NCBI RefSeq assembly: GCF_040869045.1
Contig: NC_090319.1
Location: forward strand, 286,475,693 to 286,539,692
Length of the DNA stretch: 64,000 nucleotides
Source: Eurosta solidaginis
Lineage: Eukaryota; Arthropoda; Insecta; Diptera; Tephritidae
Reading direction: 5' to 3'
In this document: positions 56,435 to 64,000 of the stretch, in pieces
Layout of the letters: each line of letters opens with the position of its first letter
Numbering within the stretch: the first letter of the stretch is position 1
Notes under the pieces: generated by a model
What the model saw: the letters and a program-made list of their open reading frames with translations, nothing else
What the model was told of the DNA's origin: nothing
The model's database searches: none
Translations under genes and position numbers: made by a program

Positions 56435-57166
56435 TCTATATATATAAAAGGAAAGGCTAAAATGTGTGTTAGTTGGTCGCCGGTGTTTGAAGAGATGCGT
56501 CGGTCAATTTTGTTCAAACGTGGACCCGGGTATCCCTAGAAGGTGTTTATAGAATATGGATAACAAATGAAAGCTGCTGATGAGTGCTTTAGTACAGAGT
56601 AATATATTATTCCGCTGTGTGACTATGGTCCCGAGATTTAGGCCAAAGCGTGGACCCGGATACGCCTAGAATGTGTGGGTAATATGGATATCAAATAAAA
56701 GCTGTTGCTGAGAGCTCTAAAGTAATTTTCATTGTGATATTCGATTTAGTCGCACCAGCCTGGCAAAATTGATAAATATGCATGCTAAGCCGAAATAGAG
56801 ACATGAATTAATAATACCCACATATGTATTTACATATGTCCTATTCGATTTGCCTGAAATTTGGTATATAAATTTGCCTATATTAGTATATACGATCCTT
56901 TTTTCCGAGAAGTAGACCAGAGACGGACTGGGACTGGGATTAGGACTAGGACTGGGACTGGGACTGGAACAAAAGAGATAGACTGAGAGATAGATAGAAT
57001 GAGACGAAGATTGAGATAGATGAAGCGTAAAGGACGGAGGGAGGAGTGAATAAAAGGATTAGGAAAAAGTGAAGAGGGCGAGGGCAGAGTTAGACGGAAA
57101 AAGCTTTTTAAAATGTATGCAGATAGGCCAAATTTAGGGCAGAACAACGTCTCCCGGGTCTGCTAG
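56435..57166 (+). mobile_element. Helitron, short copy (732 bp), inserted between A and T
   Basis: It begins TCTATATATATAAAAGGAAA after an A and ends ccgggtctgctag before a T. It has two ~129-bp units (gtggacccgg near 56,520 and 56,649) and the same 3' 600 bp as the copy at 25,259-26,691. No coding region. Confidence 0.85.
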
Positions 57167-58187
57167 TAGTTATAATGTTTCTAACCGTATAGCAAAATCT
57201 ACTACGATCGTAGTAGAACTCAAAGACAGTTCTGTATGATAGACAACCCTCTAAATTATGCATGCTGAACTTGTCAGAATAATGGAAAATGTCAACGGGA
57301 TGAGAACACTTGAATATTAATTTCATAATGATGTAAATCAGTTCTGACACAAAATCAATATCTTCTCGACTTTTCGTTTGTCTTGATTATTTTCACTTCA
57401 CGGTTTAAACATTTCAAACAGCCAACTTACAGTTGCATACTGGAAATTAAGCTATTAATCAAATATTGAATATTAAACTAATTTTGAGTATTACGCTGTA
57501 AGCGTCATGTACACGAAATTTTGTTTAGCTCATACTTGGTTAACCTAGTATACATCTACCATATTCATATGCGATTCATAACAACTGAACTGTTAGTGAC
57601 AAGCGTAACGATGATATGAGATGATAATAAACAATTATTTAATGTTGACGTAATAGTAAACAATACAAATGGATAGCTCAATAACTAAATAGATCATGTA
57701 ATCTTTCTATTTATGTAAATAGTGAATAAAAACAAATATTTACCTTAGCTAAAGGAAATATGTGTAAGTATTGCTGTTAGCTTATTAAGGCTTACAGCTG
57801 AGTTTAATCTATGAATTAGGTAGGAGGATAAAGCAACAGAAAGTCAGTGCTAATGTAAACGTATGTAAGTATAGAGAACATATACCAGTTTGAAAAATTA
57901 ATCGGCGCCACGCCCATATTCGTGTGTATTCATGTGTCCTTTATAGAAATACAAAGTGAGAGTTGTCACTCTCCCCTCTGGGAGAAGCTAAATTCTATAT
58001 ACCGCTCCAGGATAAAGAAATTTTGTAAGGAAGGGTGACATAAAGTCAACGGCCACAATGTCTATTGACATAATGACCACTTTAAATTGCCACAAACAGA
58101 AAATTGGTTAAAAAACTAGTTTAATTAAGTCCTCTATGAAATAAAAAGAGCTTATTCAACTAAAAGTTTAGAAAAAAATTTAAATAA
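57167..58187. other. Unassigned AT-rich sequence
   Basis: The 58,040-58,100 stretch has tgtctattgacataatgacc words related to 52,180 and 60,470. No gene. Confidence 0.4.
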
Positions 58188-58479
58188 AACAAGTAAGGAC
58201 CGGACTGTCTTCGGCTGTGCAGAAGACTTTATACCTTTCATGAATGGGGCTGAACAATAATCTTATCCCATTCGTAATCTCCGAATAATCGGATGTATAA
58301 GATAAGAAATATATAGTGAACAGATCTACATACGTAAACGATTTTTAAGATAAATATAAAATAAATAATAGTTAGGTACTTTGTGTGAGGATGCAAAGTT
58401 TCAGGTTTTTTGTGGTCTGAGTGTAAATACTATGACTACGAATCACGTATTTCAACAATATATGACGTAAACGTAACTA

Positions 58480-60060
58480 TTTGATGAAATTTGATGAAAT
58501 TTGAAGCTTCTATCCGTAAAAAAGGGGCAAAAATGGCAGTTTATGTGAAGTATATAATATATATACCACCAATCTCCATGATTTTTTCAGACAAAAATAT
58601 ATGCTATATACGTAAGCATTTGGTGAAATTTGAAGCTTCTAGCTGTTAAAATGGGGCAGAAATTGCGCAAAGTTTCTTATCTGAACAATCGGTTGTATGA
58701 GATATATACTATATATACCACCGATCTCAATGATTTTTCCAGACAACAATATATACTATACACGTAAGCATTTGGTGAACTTTGAAGCTTCTAGCTGTTA
58801 AAATGGGGAAGAAATTGCGCAAAGTTTCTTATCTGAACAATCGGTTGTATGAGATATATACTATGTATACCACCGATCTCAATGATTTTTTCAGACATCA
58901 ATATATGCTATACACGTAAGCATTTGGTGAAATTTGAAGCTTCTAGCTGTTAAAATGGGGAAGAAATTGCGCAAAGTTTCTTATCTGAACAATCGGTTGT
59001 ATGAGATATATACTATGTATACCACCGATCTCAATGATTTTTCCAGACAACAATATATACTATACACGTAAGCATTTGGTGAACTTTGAAGCTTCTAGCT
59101 GTTAAAATGGGGAAGAAATTGCGCAAAGTTTCTTATCTGAACAATCGGTTGTATGAGATATATACTATGTATACCACCGATCTCAATGATTTTTTCAGAC
59201 ATCAATATATGCTATACACGTAAGCATTTGGTGAAATTTGAAGCTTCTAGCTGTTAAAATGGGGAAGAAATTGCGCAAAGTTTCTTATCTGAACAATCGG
59301 TTGTATGAGATATATACTATATATACCACCGATCTCAATGATTTTTCCAGACAACAATATATACTATACACGTAAGCATTTGGTGAACTTTGAAGCTTCT
59401 AGCTGTTAAAATGGGGCAGAAATTGCGCAAAGTTTCTTATCTGAACAATCGGTTGTATGAGATATATACTATATATACCACCGATCTCAATGATTTTTCC
59501 AGACAACAATATATGCTATACACGTAAGCATTTGGTGAAATTTGAAGCTTCTAGCTGTTAAAATGCGGCCGAAATCGCAAAAAAAAAATATATATATACT
59601 ATATATATATACTATATATACCATCATATATATATTATATATATCACCGATCTCTATGATTTTTTGACACAACAATATATACTATATACGTAAGCAATCG
59701 GTGAAATTTGAAGCTTAAGCTGTTAAAATGGGGTAGAAATTGCGAAAAGTTTCTTATCTGAACAATCGGTTGTATGAGATATATACTATATATACAACCT
59801 ATATCTGTGATTTTTTCAGACAACAATATATGCCATATATGTAAGCATTCGGTGAAATTTGAAGCCTCTACCTCTTAAAATAGGGCAGCAATTACGAAAA
59901 GTTTATTATCTGAACAATCGGTTGTGGGGGATATATACTATATATACGATCGATCTCATAAATTTTTTCAGGCAACAATATGTGCAATATACGAAATTAT
60001 ATGGTGAAGTTTGAAGCTTCAATATGTTAAATTGAGTAAGATATTACAAAAATCTTCTTT
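58480..60060 (-). repeat. 152-bp tandem array with 304-bp alternation
   Basis: The word cgtaagcatttggtga begins at 58,611, 58,763, 58,915, 59,067, 59,219, 59,371 and 59,523, exactly 152 bp apart each time. Units alternate in two places: gaaatttgaag with acaacaatatatac, and gaactttgaag with acatcaatatatgc. The outer units are more diverged than the central ones. Confidence 0.9.
59574..59645. repeat. (TA)n-rich simple repeat within the array
   Basis: Alternating tatata runs with actatatata breaks, adjoining an A8 run. Confidence 0.85.
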
Positions 60061-60381
60061 TTCTGAAAAATCGGTTGTATGGAGGATATATGCTATAGTG
60101 GTCCGATCCGGCCGGTTCCGACAAATGTCTAATCGGACACCCAAATACACCCGCTCACCAAATTTTATCAAGATATCTCAAAAATTGAGGGACTAGTTTG
60201 CATACAAACAGACAGACGGACAGACGGACAGACGGACATGGCTAAATCAACTCAGCTCTTCAACCTGATTATTTCGGTATACTTAATGGTGGGTCTATCT
60301 ATTTTCCTTTAAGGACTTACAAGTTTGGGTTTCGTGACGAAATTAATATACCATTTCATTTTCATGAAAGGTATAAAGAGC

Positions 60382-60637
60382 GCGATTTTGTATTTCAAGT
60401 TTTCGTCTACGACGCTACTTCTCCTAATTTTGGTTTCATTACACTACAAAATCGTACAAAATGTCAATTGAACTTGTGACCACTGGAAGTGCTCATAAGG
60501 AAAATTGGTCTTATGACGATTTGAAGCGTTCATAACGTCAATTGACATTTTGGCCCTTGGCCTTATGCCAACCCACCATTTTTTAACGTAGGCCCTAGAC
60601 TTAATTGTATTTTTCAATTTGGCAGAACAATGGTCTG
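60382..60637. other. Unassigned spacer with TGTCAATTGACA-type words
   Basis: The words atgtcaattgaacttgtgac and acgtcaattgacattttggc occur near 60,460 and 60,536, similar to 52,180-52,230. Confidence 0.4.
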
Positions 60638-61080
60638 AGTAAGAGAGATAGAGTAGCAGTAACAGTGAGAGTAAGAGTAGGAGTAATCGTATTTGTTTGA
60701 ACAAGAGTAAGAATAAGAGTAAGGAAGAGTAATAATAAGAGCAAAATTAACAGTAAGAGGAAGAGTAAGAGTAAAGGTTAGAGTAAGTAAATGTAAGAGT
60801 AAGAGTGACAGTAAAGGTAAGAGTGACAGTAAGAGCAATAGTAAGAAAAAGAGGAAGAATGAAAAAAATATAAAAGGTAGGGGTAAAGGTAAGAGCAAGG
60901 GTAAGCGTGAGAGTTAGATTAATAATAAGAGTAAGATTAAAAATATGAGTAACAGTAAAGGTAAGAGTACAAGTGAAAGGAAACTAAAAAACAAGTTAGC
61001 AGAAGTAAAGCTTAAGGAAGATTAAGGGTATGAATAAGAGAAAATGAAAGAGCTAGTAACTGAGGGTAAGTAAAGGTTAC
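60638..61080 (+). repeat. Degenerate purine-rich hexamer repeat (GAGTAA-like)
   Basis: About 440 bp of agagtaagagtaag-type sequence with variants gagcaa, gacagt and gaggaa. A minus-strand Leu/Ser-rich frame results purely from this composition. Confidence 0.85.
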
Positions 61081-61227
61081 ATACATAAGATTATACAAGC
61101 TAACACTGGATACTGTAAAAATACAAAACAAATGTTAACAAGCTTTTAAAAGCGCGCCTGCAAAATTCAATAAAATGAATTACAACAAAAGGCAAACTTA
61201 GAGACGAATTGTAAGGTGGGCAGCGGG

Positions 61228-61310
61228 ACATTGATATGGCTGAGTAGCTAAAGGCATCTGCCCTTGCACTGGTATGAATCTTGGAGGTTCGAGTTCAATG
61301 CTCAGCTCCC
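61228..61310 (+). repeat. tRNA(Leu/Ser)-like sequence, pseudogene or SINE head
   Basis: The stretch has an A-box-like tggctgagtagctaaaggc (61,237-61,255) and a B-box ggttcgagttc (61,286-61,296). The spacing suits a long-variable-arm (class II) tRNA such as Leu or Ser. The acceptor ends do not pair well and the anticodon arm is unclear, so I call it tRNA-derived rather than a working gene. Confidence 0.45.
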
Positions 61311-61424
61311 GAAAAGCTAGCTTATGAAGAAGTGAAATTCAGAAACATGTCCTAGTAACCATCGCCGTTTGTAAACCCTACAATTTTTTCCTAATATCAA
61401 TAACAAAAGGTTATTATTTTCGTT

Positions 61425-62267
61425 TACTACCCTTTTAAAAATCTTTTATATAAAAGTGGGCGTGGTCCTTAACCGATCTCGTTCATTTTTTCTAGAAATA
61501 TTTCCTGCTATATAGAAAATCGCCTAGTCATAAAAGGGGCGGTGCCACACCCATTTTTTTAAAATTTGAGCGCTTTCCTATTTATTGTTATAAATCCACT
61601 TAGGAAATGAAATACCATTGATATAAAGCTCTTTCTTTCAAAGATATAGTTTATTTTATTCGCCCACCACCTCTTTTAAAAATGTTTTATATAAAATTGG
61701 ACATGGTTCTTAACCGATTTCGTTAATTTTTCCTCAAAGCATTCCTTATAGTAAAGGCAACCTCTCTGCCGAATTTTGTTTCGATAGGTTTAACGATTTT
61801 TGATTTATGACTAATAATATTTGTAAAATTGATTTTATCACAAGTAGGCGGTGCCGCGCCCATTTTAAAAAACTTTTTCCAATTTTTATCAAGAGTCTCA
61901 TTATCAGTGCACACGTCAAATTTCAATATTTTGGGTGTATTATTTACTAAATAATCAGGTTTCTTATGTTTTCCAAAGTCTTATATATATAAAAAGTGGG
62001 CGTGGTGGTCATCCGATTTCGCTCATTTTCAATACCAATCTATTCTGGGACCAGATAAGCTCGTGTACCAAATTTGGTGAAGATATCTCAATATTTCCTC
62101 GAGTTATCGTGCTAGCGGACGGACGGGCGGACATGGCTCAATAACATTTTTTTTCGATTCTGATGATTTTGATATATGGAAGTCTATATCTATCTCGATT
62201 TCTTTATACCTGTACAACCAACCGTTATTCAATCGAAGTTAATATACTCTGTGTGCAAAGCACAGTA
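61425..62267 (-). mobile_element. Family A element, partial, minus orientation
   Basis: Words gggcgtggtccttaaccgat, gcggtgccacacccattt, (GGAC)n at 62,116-62,131, gaagtctatatctatctcga and gtacaaccaaccgttattca are in the family order. The hairpin end is missing. Confidence 0.7.
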
Positions 62268-62329
62268 GAAGGGAAAGAAAATTAAGAGGAAGGGAAAGAG
62301 TGAGAAAGATAATAAAAGGAAGAGATAGA

Positions 62330-62640
62330 GATTGTGGTGGTAGCGTGCTTCGCCTATTACACTGAACGTCCTGGCTTCAAGTTCCGAGCAAAGAAATATA
62401 GAACATTAATAAAATAATGTTTCAATCAGAAAATCTTTGAGACAAATTAAGAGAAGTACAACACAATTTAGGAGAAAAGCTCGACCTACATCTATATATT
62501 ATATTTGCAACTGCCGTTTGGACTTGGCATATAAAACATATGGACCACGATCGTCAGTTTGTATGAAAAATTAAATGGAGCATGACGCTATTTGGATGAG
62601 AAGCTCCACCTTAATGTTCTGCGAGGAAAATCGGGCAAGA
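62330..62640 (+). mobile_element. SINE copy, diverged
   Basis: Head tgtggtggtagcgtgcttcg, B-box-like gcttcaagttcc, then gccgtttggacttggcatat and gagaagctcc are in the SINE order with deletions. Confidence 0.6.
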
Positions 62641-63326
62641 GCGAAGAGTAAAAACAATAGTAAGATGAAGAGTAAGCCTAATAGAAAGAGCGAAAATATG
62701 TTTTAGAAATAAAGGAGAAGAAGTAGGGAATAAGAAGAAAAGAAATCAGTAGATAAAGCTAGTTAATCAATAATTTTTCAAGAAAAAGTTAACCTTACCT
62801 ATTTCAGCAAAAATTGGGTAATTGACATACCATCATGATAATATGAGTAGCATTATATGGCTTCTAGATACTTAGATACGCTAAAAGAGTAAACTAAGAT
62901 GGGATGGTAAACTAGAGGGTCTCGAATGGAACCTCTCCGCCCGACTAATACTCCATTTTTCTTCCGATTATCACTTATTCGGAATATATGCTAAGTTGTT
63001 TCACAACGGCAGACTACCAAAATATCTCGCCTTTGCGCGATCTGCCGGGTAAATAGCATTGCTATTTTAAATGTACTCAAAGTTCAAATATTCCATTTAA
63101 AGTCATGGCTCAGATATATTCAAAATATAAGCATGATTATGCCTAAATGCAAATATGTTTTTACCACATATACAATTTTCTGATGAGAGGGAAACTTTTA
63201 TACCAAAACTGCCTTAACTACCATACACAGATTTTACGATCTTCAAACTAATTCGCAAGCGCTTAATCTGCATATTTTTCCTGATCCAAATTTCGTAAAG
63301 TCCAAACATATAAAACAGGTTCTAAC
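62641..63326. other. Unassigned sequence, purine-rich at left
   Basis: Purine-rich repeats continue to about 62,760. The rest is AT-rich with no motif. Confidence 0.4.
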
Positions 63327-63903
63327 ATATTGTTACGAATATTAGCAAAACTAAGGGGTGCTGCTATCTCTAAGCCGATGCTAAACAGTGATATCATGCA
63401 CATCCATAAATCAATCATAATGTATCTACATAAACGAAACAATAACTGCGGCTACACATATGTACCATGTACGTATACGAGCAGCGGAGAATCAATGCAC
63501 AAACACATGCATATATCCTATCTGAATTGATCACAAGAGAGGGCAATAATTTGTGCAAGTGTTACTGAAATAAGAAGTTATAAACGTAATTGTGGCTGGC
63601 GATTTTGTAGCTGAAACTAACTAGTAAGTTCTCGAATGGAAAAGCCTGGAAGTATGCAATGAGAAATCAACAAGTATAAAAGGCGCGACAGTAGAGGCGA
63701 AGAGTGAGTTTCATTTGAGCTATCAATCAGTTTGGTTATTAAGCAAGCTATTCGTTGCAAAGTATAAGTGTTATTGTGAAGTACTTTAATAAAGGCCATT
63801 TTTCCATTATTCAATATTGGAGTTATTTATTCAACAGTTTAGTGATTCGAACTTAGCAGAAGGTTGCAAATAAGAGGATTTTCCAGTAAATTCGTTACAA
63901 TAT
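63327..63903 (+). mobile_element. Solo LTR, second copy, ATAT duplication
   Basis: The LTR at 63,331-63,899 begins TGTTACGAAT and ends ATTCGTTACA. It is flanked by ATAT on both sides (63,327-63,330 and 63,900-63,903). TATAAAA lies at 63,675-63,681 and AATAAA at 63,788-63,793. It is homologous to 42,544-43,061 but about 50 bp longer, mainly between the TATA box and the AATAAA. No internal region remains. Confidence 0.85.
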
Positions 63904-64000
63904 TTTCTATGTATGTCCACCACATCAATCATTACTCCAGCACAGAGGCGTTAAGGCCAAAAAAGTTGAGAAGAGGAAACTATAAAAGTTGCATAAATTT

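Larger units (their letters stand above)
58188..60381 (-). mobile_element. Family B element, minus orientation, with expanded 152-bp array
   Basis: It starts acaagtaaggaccggactg with the hairpin cttcggctgtgcagaag, then tttatacctttcatgaatgg. The 152-bp array follows, then (GACGGACA)n at 60,208-60,238 and atggctaaatcaactcagct. It ends at aatggtatataaag-like inverse of the other copy's start (catgaaaggtataaag at 60,363-60,378). Same design as 2,757-4,036. No coding region. Confidence 0.75.

Noticed and set aside
60614..60898. Leu/Ser-rich minus-strand frame resembling a membrane protein
   Set aside because: It is entirely the complement of a purine hexamer repeat.

Overview
The window is AT-rich, non-coding eukaryotic DNA from a fly. 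A tephritid fruit fly is my best guess, from remembered repeat styles and without a database check. I find no host gene, no functional RNA gene and no bacterial-type operon. Almost everything I can explain is a transposable element or its relic. They are nested deeply enough that several insertion events can be ordered and exact empty sites read from paralogous copies.

Left third (1-25 kb). A repeat with terminal hairpin and (GTCC)n, called family A here, fills 1-702. An ATCGATAA-rich repeat (family C, about 1.6-4.9 kb) is split by a piggyBac-like relic with an ATAT duplication, itself split by a family B element carrying 152-bp tandem units. Then come LINE fragments in both orientations, several tRNA-derived SINEs (one interrupted by a 520-bp insertion with a 14-bp target duplication), a GC-rich tandem-repeat block at 12.2-13.6 kb, a 431-bp retroposon with a 10-bp duplication, a 1.2-kb element with terminal inverted repeats, more LINE fragments, a second family C copy and a second family A copy.

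Centre (25-43 kb). A Helitron (TC...CTAG, inserted between A and T) with 129-bp tandem units is followed by the main structure: a very large inverted repeat with arms of about 4.5 kb (27,234-31,751 against 32,032-36,557 plus 40,277-40,652) and a 280-bp spacer. Each arm has a nested palindrome, a 118-bp tandem block and a gag-like zinc-knuckle reading frame, open in the left arm and broken in the right. The right arm later took a LINE 3' end (508 bp, 10-bp duplication) and a 3.7-kb family A element with about 18 tandem 130-bp units. The left arm supplies the empty site for both. A further family A copy carries a solo LTR.

Right third (43-64 kb). LINE fragments, family A copies, a degenerate 1,751-bp hAT transposon with an 8-bp duplication, SINEs, a second short Helitron, a large family B copy with a 152-bp array in a 304-bp alternating pattern, purine-rich hexamer repeats and a second solo LTR.

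The elements interact mainly by nesting. Two connections stand out. The Helitron and family A share a homologous ~130-bp tandem unit, and families A and B share the same terminal design. All coding capacity I recognise is transposon-derived and mostly broken.
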